Shown here: positions 1 to 5,101 of the stretch, piece by piece | How the letters are laid out: every line of letters starts with the position of its first letter | Numbering within the stretch: position 1 is the first letter of the stretch | Assembly (NCBI GenBank): GCA_014523695.1 | Contig: JAATVS010000537.1 | Coordinates: 1 to 5,672, forward strand | Length of the DNA stretch: 5,672 bases | From: Nitrososphaerales archaeon TH5895 | GTDB taxonomy: Archaea; Thermoproteota; Nitrososphaeria; Nitrososphaerales; Nitrososphaeraceae | Reading direction: 5' to 3' | The notes under the pieces: generated by a model | Databases searched by the model: none | Told to the model about the DNA's origin: nothing | Seen by the model: the letters and a program-made list of their open reading frames with translations, nothing else | Translations under genes and position numbers: made by a program

Positions 1-133
1 TATATGCCAAATCCTGAAACCATGAGCTGTCCCTAACTTCAACTGCATATCTGAATCTCTTATCTAACTCAGGTATGATATCTCTCAAACCATTCATACC
101 TTCAACTATACCCATCGAGGGTGGTAACTGTAT
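1..133 (-). pseudogene. DUF72 (YecE-like) protein fragment, N-terminal part missing
   Basis: Reading the minus strand from about 133 down to the left edge gives an uninterrupted frame of some 44 codons. It contains QLPPSM, GLRDIIPELD and then RYAVEVRDSSWF, which matches the core of the DUF72 family (usual form RYAVEvRhpSWf). DUF72 proteins have a TIM-barrel-like fold and no settled function. In full-length members (about 250 residues) this core lies near the middle, so roughly 100-130 residues should precede it. Instead the frame is closed by TAG at 134-136, followed by another TAG and a TGA, and the acetyltransferase gene occupies the DNA beyond. The 3' part lies outside the window, so its state cannot be judged. 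The family assignment comes from remembered motifs and is fairly secure; the call of a truncated gene is an inference. Confidence 0.7.
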
Positions 134-236
134 CTACTAGTATCATCAAATACAGCAGTAAGCAAATTCAGAATGACACATCCGGTAACAATTCCATTAA
201 TACTAATAGTTATCTATCTAGTTTGACATAGGGACA

Positions 237-1283
237 GTGTCATTAAAAATGACTAGCAATATAAAAATCAAAATTAGACAGCTTGAAGAAGATGACTTAC
301 CAGCAGCTGATCGTATGTTTCGTTTGGCTTTTGGCACTTTCTTGGGACTACCAGATCCAATGACATTTTCTGGTGATGCTGACTATGTAAAGACAAGGTT
401 CTTAGCAGATCCAACTTCGACATTAGCAGCTGAATCTACCAATGGTCAACTTGTGGGTTTTAATTTTGTTATAAATTGGGGAAGTATTGGATATTTTGGA
501 CCATTAGTTGTCCATCCTGACTATTGGGATCAAGGTATAGCCAAGCAATTACTTGAACCAACAATGAATATTTTTGATAAAAAATGGCATACAAAACATG
601 CCGGTTTATTTACATTTGCTCAGAGTGCAAAGCATGTGGGGCTTTATCAGAAATTTGGATTTTGGCCTCGTTTTCTTACTGTAATAATGTCAAAACCAAT
701 ATGGCCAGTAGAAGTAGGAGAACAGGAACAGAGAAAAAGTAATAGCAATACTACTAGTTCTTTTCATTGGTCTAGATTTTCTGAAATACCAACACATAAA
801 CAAGAACAAATGTTAGATAACTGCAGATTATTGACAAATAGCATGTATGATGGATTAGATTTAACACATGAGATTGTTGCTGTTAATAACCAGGATCTGG
901 GAGAAACAATATTACTTTTTAGAAACAACAATAACACAGCAATTAAAGACAGTGATGAGAATCTTTTAGCCGGTCTTGCTGTTTGTCATTGTGGAGCAGG
1001 TTCTGAGGCTGGAAGCGGTGTCTGCTATATCAAGTTTGGAATAGTATTATCAGACAATAATTCACAAGAGAATTTCAGAACCCTGTTGAATGCAACTTCA
1101 TTACTGGCCAAAGATAGACATCTATCTAGAATTGTAGCTGGAGTCAATACCGAACGAAATGAAGCTTATCGTAGTATGGTAGCATCTGGCTTTAGAGTTG
1201 ACATACAAGGAATAGCGATGCATAGGCCTAACGAATCAGGCTATAATCGCTCTGATGTATATTTGATAGATGACTGGCGGTAG
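237..1283 (+). CDS. GNAT-family N-acetyltransferase, two-domain
   Basis: A cytosolic protein of up to 348 residues, expected to transfer an acetyl group from acetyl-CoA to an amine; the acceptor cannot be predicted. The first GNAT domain covers about residues 10-152. Motif A is GPLVVHPDYWDQGIAKQLL (88-106), whose DQGIA stands for the acetyl-CoA-binding Q/RxxGxG/A loop. Motif B is HVGLYQKFGFWPR (133-145). A variable linker follows. About residues 240-348 form a second, degenerate GNAT-like half, with a beta strand near GVCYIKFGIV and NEAYRSMVASGFR (308-320) in the motif-B position. This half has no clear motif A, so it probably serves structure or substrate binding. The linker contains an asparagine run (RNNNNTA). 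The first possible start is GTG at 237; ATG at 249 is four codons inside and just as likely. No clear Shine-Dalgarno site is visible. The C-terminus (YLIDDWR) looks natural, so the gene appears intact. The 3' end overlaps a kinase fragment by 14 bases. Confidence 0.92.
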   Translation: MSLKMTSNIKIKIRQLEEDDLPAADRMFRLAFGTFLGLPDPMTFSGDADYVKTRFLADPTSTLAAESTNGQLVGFNFVINWGSIGYFGPLVVHPDYWDQGIAKQLLEPTMNIFDKKWHTKHAGLFTFAQSAKHVGLYQKFGFWPRFLTVIMSKPIWPVEVGEQEQRKSNSNTTSSFHWSRFSEIPTHKQEQMLDNCRLLTNSMYDGLDLTHEIVAVNNQDLGETILLFRNNNNTAIKDSDENLLAGLAVCHCGAGSEAGSGVCYIKFGIVLSDNNSQENFRTLLNATSLLAKDRHLSRIVAGVNTERNEAYRSMVASGFRVDIQGIAMHRPNESGYNRSDVYLIDDWR

Positions 1284-1560
1284 TAATAATAGCAATAACA
1301 ACAACAATTCTGCTGAAAAAAATGAAGTTGACGAAGTTATAATTGTCTCTATCAAAGACACAGGAATAGATATTGATTCGGAAGTATTCCCAAGACTGTT
1401 TGCTAAGTTTGCTTCAAAATCTGAAAGAAGAGGTACTGGTCTAGGTCTGTATATATCAAATAGTATCATAGAAGCACATGGTGGTAAGATATGGGCTGAG
1501 AACAATCCTACGGGGGTGAAAGGAGCAACATTTTCCTTTAGCTTACCAACCAATCAGTAA
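1270..1560 (+). pseudogene. Histidine kinase remnant (C-terminal half of HATPase domain)
   Basis: The 96-residue frame holds only the end of a sensor histidine kinase. After a low-complexity asparagine run (residues 6-13) come the G1 box DTGIDI (30-35), the F-box region FPRLFAKF (40-47), the G2 box GTGLGL (55-60) and the usual C-terminus EAHGGKIWAENN...GATFSFSLP. The sensor, the HisKA helix with the phosphorylated histidine, and the N box that binds Mg-ATP are all missing, so it cannot work as a kinase. The G1 box also has Asp where DxGxG needs its second Gly, a change one base (GGT to GAT) would explain. A TAG stands directly before the ATG at 1270, so the frame cannot extend upstream. The ATG lies inside the acetyltransferase gene, so translational coupling is possible, but a truncated relic fused behind an intact gene is the better reading. 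Confidence 0.85.
1282..1308 (+). repeat. AAT/AAC trinucleotide tract encoding an asparagine run
   Basis: A 27-base tract made almost wholly of AAT, AAC and AGT/AGC codons in the kinase frame. In the acetyltransferase frame the same bases read as stop codons (TAG TAA TAA TAG). It marks the join between the intact acetyltransferase and the kinase relic. Such tracts are prone to slippage and recombination, and similar asparagine runs are common in proteins of this archaeal group. That it caused the join is only a suggestion. Confidence 0.55.
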
Positions 1561-1683
1561 ATACAAACTTATTCAAGGTATAATTGAAGTATGAGATACA
1601 ACAATATACTCGTAATTAATAACTTGAGTAAACATTCTAAAAGTTACAGGTGATATTAGCCATGACTATTCAACGTATTTAAG

Positions 1684-1947
1684 CTACAGGTTACAAAGTG
1701 GGGCAATGACGCTCAAGGAGACGAGCATGATACGAAGATGAGTACAGCTGCGCCAATTGATCGTACGAATTGTATGCAAATGATTCCATGGTTTTTCAAA
1801 TCCCGCTCTCGCCTGCGCAATTTCAATGCCTGAGGATTTAGTCACATCAAACTTTGCAAGCCTTTGATTTAAAGGAACATTTCCCACCATAGTAACACCA
1901 AATGAACCTGCAATGTATTGAACTGAAGAAGCTAAGTGAAAAAGATC
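1684..1947 (-). pseudogene. DUF1772-like membrane protein remnant, frameshifted
   Basis: On the minus strand an open frame starts after a TAA at 1948-1950. It gives QYIAGSFGVTMVGNVPLNQR, then LAKFD, and later FEKPWNHLHTIRT. The NVPLN motif, the aromatic PWN and the following RT match the DUF1772 family (small proteins with about four membrane helices, related to anthrone-oxygenase-like proteins). In the family RT leads into a last membrane helix. Here the main frame instead gives a polar stretch (INWRSCTHLR), while another frame from about 1757 to 1713 gives IGAAVLIFVSCSSP and a stop. A 4-base insertion or 2-base deletion near 1758-1761 would explain this. The N-terminal helices are missing too, because the upstream side runs into the transporter relic. 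An ATG at 1890 opens a 68-codon frame, but I do not believe it is a real gene. The family call rests on recalled motifs. Confidence 0.62.
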
Positions 1948-2010
1948 TTATGTGCATAGATTCTCACTTTGTATCATTTGGAATAAGCGTTAGTGATACT
2001 GCATTTTTAA

Positions 2011-2235
2011 TGCAGATTCTTACAACTTGCAACAGGCCCCCTAAGTGACAGAGTGGGTAGGAAGAGGCTCATATATCCTGGTATGATTATCCAGGCACTT
2101 GGTATCTGGATAATATTACTATCTGCAAGTTCCTATTTTGGACTAATCATTGGAATGTCACTTTTAGGTGTGGGAACTGCCTTAGTATATCCTACTCTTC
2201 TTGCTGCTATGCATGCTTACTGTGTGCTATCATAG
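2011..2235 (+). pseudogene. MFS transporter fragment
   Basis: After a TAA at 2008-2010 the frame reads FLQLATGPLSDRVGRKR, which contains the major facilitator superfamily motif A (GxLxDRxGRK) found in the cytoplasmic loop after helix 2 or its repeat after helix 8. Two hydrophobic segments follow, IIQALGIWIILLSASSYFGL and then IIGMSLLGVGTALVYPTLLAA, each able to span the membrane. The frame then turns into an unrelated tail (MHAYCVLS) and stops at 2233-2235. A complete MFS protein has about 400 residues and 12 helices; here about 70 remain, cut at both ends. GTG at 2053 is the Val codon of DRVGRK, not a credible start. Clearly a relic; the transported substrate cannot be told. Confidence 0.82.
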
Positions 2236-2496
2236 AGAGTCATCTATCTAAGGTCTCCAGTCAACCTATACTGACTATTTAGTTTTCGAGTGTATAATAA
2301 AAGTAGGTACGAATATAATGGTATGGATACAGTCAAGAATGACTATAAAAATTATGCCATTGCACCATGACTAAATAACCAGCTGATCTTTTGTCTCAAG
2401 CCTTACTAACTTGAGTAGTCTAGAGATCATCGACATCAAACTGAACATCCATTTCACGTCAGCGAATGATGTCCAAATACTCGTTAGAATAAACCG
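2236..2496. other. Gap without an intact gene; possible short coding relic on the minus strand
   Basis: Between the transporter relic and the promoter of the secreted protein I find no intact gene. From 2497 down to 2420 the minus strand reads VYSNEYLDIIR, a TGA, then REMDVQFDVDDL and TAG. This has the acidic, protein-like look of a C-terminus, broken by one stop. I cannot name a family for it. The stretch from 2236 to about 2400 shows nothing recognisable on either strand. Confidence 0.25.
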
Positions 2497-2503
2497 TTTA
2501 TAT
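2497..2503 (+). promoter_or_regulatory. TATA box for the secreted-protein gene (leaderless)
   Basis: TTTATAT is centred about 28 bases before the ATG at 2528. Archaeal transcription starts about 25 bases after the centre of the TATA box, so the transcript should begin at or within a few bases of the start codon. No Shine-Dalgarno sequence is present, which agrees with a leaderless mRNA. This also supports the choice of start. Confidence 0.55.
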
Positions 2504-2527
2504 CATATGTAGCTCATCTGTAGTTTA

Positions 2528-3187
2528 ATGAATCACGACAGAAACCTCACATTGAAACCCAGCCTATTAGCAATAGTGATTGGAGCTGCGCTCCTCACTT
2601 CAGGATTTGTCCTGATGTCATCTTCAATTGCAGGTACCCAAGCCGCAACAGCATATCCAATGACCCAGCAAGGTGATCATCATGGCTACGACTACAGCCA
2701 CGGCAAAATGAAACCTGGTGGTTATGCTGCTGGTACAATAGCCAGCATTCAAAACGATGAAAGCGGAAATCCAGCTTGGGTATTGTCTGGATATTGGAAG
2801 GCGAGCCTAACTGAATCCGCAGAAGGAAATCAAAGCTCTCCAGCACCAAACTCAACTTCAGTTATGGGAGAAGATATGTCGAATAAAGTTGGCAAATTCG
2901 GAGCATGGTTTGACATGGTAAGGACGAATGGTTCTGCAGCGCATAAGCATCAAATAGATAATTTCACCTTAACTGCCGTTTCTATGCCAGATAATGCTAC
3001 GACGATATACAATGGAACGGTAAGTATAACTATGAAAGAAGGCCCTGTTCACGATGTGCCAATGAGTGTAACGGTAAAGGAAGGTAACGTTCTAAGTTTA
3101 TGGTTGGACCCATCTAAAGTAAATAACCATTTTGGAAATACCCCGATATACGGTACAGTCACAAAGGCAGTACAAATAATGAAGTAG
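2528..3187 (+). CDS. Secreted or membrane-anchored protein of unknown function
   Basis: A 219-residue protein that I associate with conserved uncharacterised proteins of Nitrososphaeria, though I cannot give it a function. The N-terminus is a signal peptide or anchor: Lys10, a hydrophobic stretch at about 13-35 (LLAIVIGAALLTSGFVL) and a small-residue region GTQAATA (36-42) that could be cut. A His/Tyr-rich patch follows (GDHHGYDYSHGKM, 49-61), which might bind metal. The body begins at GTIASIQNDESGNPAWVLSG (69-88). A low-complexity Ser/Asn/Pro linker at about 97-119 separates it from a part that looks rich in beta strands: WFDMV (127-131), HKH (139-141), NFTLT, VSITMKEGPVHDVPMSVTVK, and LWLDPSKVNNHFGNTPIYG (191-209). 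Several NxT/S sites would suit glycosylation outside the cell. There are no Cys residues. The ATG at 2528 fits the TATA spacing. It stands alone; a T-rich tract follows. The product is expected outside the membrane. Confidence 0.9.
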   Translation: MNHDRNLTLKPSLLAIVIGAALLTSGFVLMSSSIAGTQAATAYPMTQQGDHHGYDYSHGKMKPGGYAAGTIASIQNDESGNPAWVLSGYWKASLTESAEGNQSSPAPNSTSVMGEDMSNKVGKFGAWFDMVRTNGSAAHKHQIDNFTLTAVSMPDNATTIYNGTVSITMKEGPVHDVPMSVTVKEGNVLSLWLDPSKVNNHFGNTPIYGTVTKAVQIMK

Positions 3188-3227
3188 ACGGTTTAGCCAA
3201 GCCTGCTCTTCTAACAGGTGTCACAAC

Positions 3228-3244
3228 CCTTCTTTCTTTTTATT
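3228..3244 (+). terminator. T-rich tract downstream of the secreted-protein gene
   Basis: About 40 bases after the stop codon there is a pyrimidine tract, CCTTCTTTCTTTTTATT. It lies within the loop of a 7-base inverted repeat (GTCACAA at 3220-3226 and TTGTGAC at 3243-3249). Archaeal RNA polymerase commonly ends transcription at such T-rich stretches, so this is the likely 3' end. The hairpin may be incidental. Confidence 0.45.
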
Positions 3245-3277
3245 GTGACCTTAGAACTTAGTAAATGAACTCGAGCG

Positions 3278-3309
3278 CCCCGGATATACGGAGACAGAGA
3301 CAACCGGGG
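3278..3309. repeat. GC-rich inverted repeat in an AT-rich gap
   Basis: CCCCGG (3278-3283) and CCGGGG (3304-3309) can form a perfect 6-pair stem around a 20-base loop that contains a tandem GAGACA (3291-3302). It lies between convergent genes and could be read from either strand. It may be the stem of a small RNA, a stabilising 3' structure, or a leftover. No consensus for a known RNA family is visible. Confidence 0.4.
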
Positions 3310-3321
3310 TTCTATTTCAAG

Positions 3322-3343
3322 AAAAAATCAATTAATTAAAAAA
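3322..3343 (-). terminator. Paired T tracts downstream of the response-regulator gene
   Basis: Read on the minus strand, this stretch holds two runs of six T (3343-3338 and 3327-3322) separated by AATTAATTGA. It lies about 125 bases after the stop of the response-regulator gene. T runs of this kind are a usual archaeal termination signal. The distance from the stop codon makes the link uncertain. Confidence 0.3.
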
Positions 3344-3466
3344 CCAATTGGAAGAAAACCTTTTATTGAAAGAATTAACTCGATGATATCAGAATCACTA
3401 ACATAACAGTACTAGACCAATTTATGTAATACCATACCGGGAATCAAACCCAAAATGATAGGTAGA

Positions 3467-4489
3467 TTATATTCCTTCCTTTCTTAATCCTTCTCTATAC
3501 AATTCATATCGTCTTCTAAATGTAATACCATATGTATCAATGTATAATTCTGCATTACGCGGCTCTATTGATCTTGCTAATAAGATAATCAATCTTCTGA
3601 CATCTCTATCATGGATTAATTTTTCATTAACTGTAACTGAGAGTAAAAGATTGAATGACTTAGAAAGACCCAGTATATGAAATGAGTGCGCAAGGTATAA
3701 TGCTGCATCAAGAAAATTCTTATCCAAGGCGGCCAAACAAAAATCAAATAATAAATACTCTATAGGATATGAACACCCTATTTCACGTAGTTGTTTATAT
3801 CGTTGTCCTATATCGAGAAATGTTGTTTTTTGGTCTTCTCTTTGTAGTATATTCTGTTGTCTTATTTTTTTAGCTAGTTCAATATTGATTTGTCTTATAA
3901 TGTCTCTAAAACTACCCTTGCGTTGTAGACTCTCGAAGTAAAATATAGAGTCCATTGTTGTATTCCTTGCAAATCTACCGTTACTTGGAAGGCTCCCGGT
4001 GATAGGTATGTATTCAACTAACTTTAGGATTTCATCAAAGCGTAATTTGGGCCCTTCCAGCTCTGCCTTCACTCTTTCAATTAAATTCTCTATTGTAATA
4101 GGTTTTTCAATGAAACATCCGATACTCAATGATGATGGGTACTGTTCTCTTAATGCTTCCCGGTTTATGAGGCCAAAGGACATAAAGCACACCTTTGGGT
4201 TAACATCAATCTCCAAAGCCTTTGCATAAAAATCAGGACCACTCATTTTAGACATATTGATATCAATTAGCATTAGATCGTAATTGTCAGGTTTGAACTC
4301 AGACAGTGCTAAAACAGGGTCGCTATAAGCAAACACCTCAAAAAATATATTGTTATTTTCTCTCTTCTTATTCTCTGCTTCCAAACCTTCTTTGAATGTT
4401 AGAGTAATATCTGGATTATCATCTATAATCAAAATACTTTTGACAAATGGAGACCTTTCTCTTTTTTCAAGCTCTGTATGATTGAACAT
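3467..4489 (-). CDS. Response regulator with unrecognised C-terminal domain
   Basis: A cytosolic signalling protein of 340 residues, counted from the ATG at 4489. The N-terminal receiver domain covers about residues 17-146. It has ILIIDDNPD with the acidic pair D23/D24, the phosphoacceptor D76 in LMLIDINMSKMSG, the switch Ser104 in VCFMSFGL, and Lys129 in CFIEKPI. All the residues needed for phosphorylation are present. Residues 147-340 match no output domain I know: no clear winged helix, no HTH, no GGDEF or kinase motif. They look mainly alpha-helical, with FRDIIRQINIELAKKIRQQN, then YPIEYLLFDFCLAALDKNFL and the basic end FRRRYELYREGLRKEG. The helices from about 240 on recall helical-repeat (TPR-like) protein-interaction folds, but only weakly. 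GTG at 4498 is an alternative start three codons upstream and would make the mRNA nearly leaderless. The partner kinase is not in this window. Confidence 0.9.
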   Translation of the reverse strand: MFNHTELEKRERSPFVKSILIIDDNPDITLTFKEGLEAENKKRENNNIFFEVFAYSDPVLALSEFKPDNYDLMLIDINMSKMSGPDFYAKALEIDVNPKVCFMSFGLINREALREQYPSSLSIGCFIEKPITIENLIERVKAELEGPKLRFDEILKLVEYIPITGSLPSNGRFARNTTMDSIFYFESLQRKGSFRDIIRQINIELAKKIRQQNILQREDQKTTFLDIGQRYKQLREIGCSYPIEYLLFDFCLAALDKNFLDAALYLAHSFHILGLSKSFNLLLSVTVNEKLIHDRDVRRLIILLARSIEPRNAELYIDTYGITFRRRYELYREGLRKEGI

Positions 4490-4518
4490 ACACTGCACTC
4501 GCCATCTACCATCTACAT

Positions 4519-4533
4519 GTTATATTATATAAC
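4519..4533 (-). promoter_or_regulatory. Palindromic TATA element of the response-regulator gene
   Basis: GTTATAT and ATATAAC flank a single central base, giving a perfect 7-base-arm dyad centred at 4526. It lies 28 bases before the GTG at 4498 and 37 before the ATG at 4489, the right place for an archaeal TATA box with a leader of zero to about ten bases. Because the core is a palindrome it could work in both directions or be covered by a dimeric regulator. Confidence 0.5.
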
Positions 4534-4722
4534 AATTTTATATAGAATTATAAAGTCCAAATATTGGTAATTCAGTGGCAATATCTGGACATAATTAGGT
4601 TCTAAGCTAGTTGGCAAATGCTTGGGAATTGGAACTTTTCAAAATTATCAAATTGATCGCCTGAGAAAGGCATTAGGACGGTATCTTTGCCAAGATTGTG
4701 CGCGTAAACTGAGCTTCAATTA

Positions 4723-5034
4723 TCAGTCAAGTACTCCAAAAAAAATCTTAGTAAACCTTCTTCTGGCTACGTGAAAAGCCTTCATGCCTCTGGGGGTAAG
4801 AGTATAGGATATGGTCTTACCTATTTTCTTTTCTTCGTGCAGATATCCTGCATCTTTAAGACCTTTAATAGCAGGATATATTGTTCCTGGACTTGGCCTG
4901 TCTCCCCTCCGCTTTGCAAGCTCATCAGCTATTTCCTGACCGTGCATTGGCTTCTTCTCATATAGTAAGAAGAGAATCAGAAATCCAAGCATGCCTCTCA
5001 TGTCGCAGCTCTCTTCGTCACCGTATATGGCCAT
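4723..5034 (-). CDS. PadR-family transcriptional regulator
   Basis: A 103-residue DNA-binding protein with the winged-helix fold of the PadR family, short form (one wing domain and little C-terminal helix). Seen in order: helix 1 MLGFLILFLLYEKKPMHGQE (15-34), helix 2 IADELAKRRGD, the recognition helix in RPSPGTIYPAIKGLKDAGYL (46-65), and the beta wing with SYTLTPRG (76-83). SPGTIYPAIK is the family hallmark. PadR proteins are dimers and usually repress their own gene or a neighbour, often releasing DNA when a small ligand binds. The ligand is unknown here. ATG at 5034 suits the shared TATA core some 30 bases upstream; Met12 (before RGMLGF) is a later option. It faces away from the 52-residue gene with 67 bases between starts, a layout that points to joint control. 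No clear terminator follows the stop. Confidence 0.92.
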   Translation of the reverse strand: MAIYGDEESCDMRGMLGFLILFLLYEKKPMHGQEIADELAKRRGDRPSPGTIYPAIKGLKDAGYLHEEKKIGKTISYTLTPRGMKAFHVARRRFTKIFFGVLD

Positions 5035-5040
5035 GCCTTA

Positions 5041-5091
5041 TACCTATATAGGGTGTCCGATATATATAAATACGTCTCTGTACATATATCG
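5041..5091. promoter_or_regulatory. Shared divergent promoter and probable PadR operator
   Basis: Between the two divergent genes lies one TATA-like core, TATATATAAA (5061-5070). Its centre is about 37 bases from the ATG at 5102 on the plus strand and about 31 from the ATG at 5034 on the minus strand, so the near-palindromic core could serve both. Overlapping it is an inverted repeat with 11-base arms and one mismatch: CGATATATATA (5058-5068) and TACATATATCG (5081-5091). A second, perfect palindrome, CCTATATAGG (5043-5052), lies between the core and the PadR start. Dyads here are what a dimeric PadR repressor would bind, blocking both directions. Binding is inferred. AT-rich DNA makes simple dyads common, but the CG and CC/GG ends make these less trivial. 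Confidence 0.55.
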
Positions 5092-5101
5092 TATAACCAA
5101 T

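Noticed and set aside
1236..1553. Minus-strand open frame of 105 codons with a leucine run
   Set aside because: It is the antisense shadow of the kinase relic; the leucine run is the complement of the asparagine-codon repeat.
1621..2417. Direct repeat AACTTGAGTA at 1621 and 2408 flanking the DUF1772 and MFS relics
   Set aside because: Ten bases in AT-rich DNA with no extension on either side is within chance, and no element ends are attached.
2595..2855. Minus-strand open frame of 86 codons
   Set aside because: It lies inside the secreted-protein gene on the opposite strand and shows no domain.
3270..3350. Possible tRNA on the plus strand around the GC-rich stem
   Set aside because: No cloverleaf can be drawn: anticodon and D arms are missing and the T loop does not fit.
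3999..4229. Plus-strand open frame of 76 codons
   Set aside because: It is antisense to the receiver domain of the response regulator, which has all its family motifs.
4771..4965. Plus-strand open frame of 64 codons with a hydrophobic look
   Set aside because: It is the shadow of the PadR gene; the apparent hydrophobicity comes from complementing charged codons.
4991..5101. Upstream extension of the 52-residue protein to an earlier start
   Set aside because: The extra 37 codons cross the PadR N-terminus and the promoter dyads and give a tail unlike the family (repeated Tyr/Ile from TATA-rich DNA).
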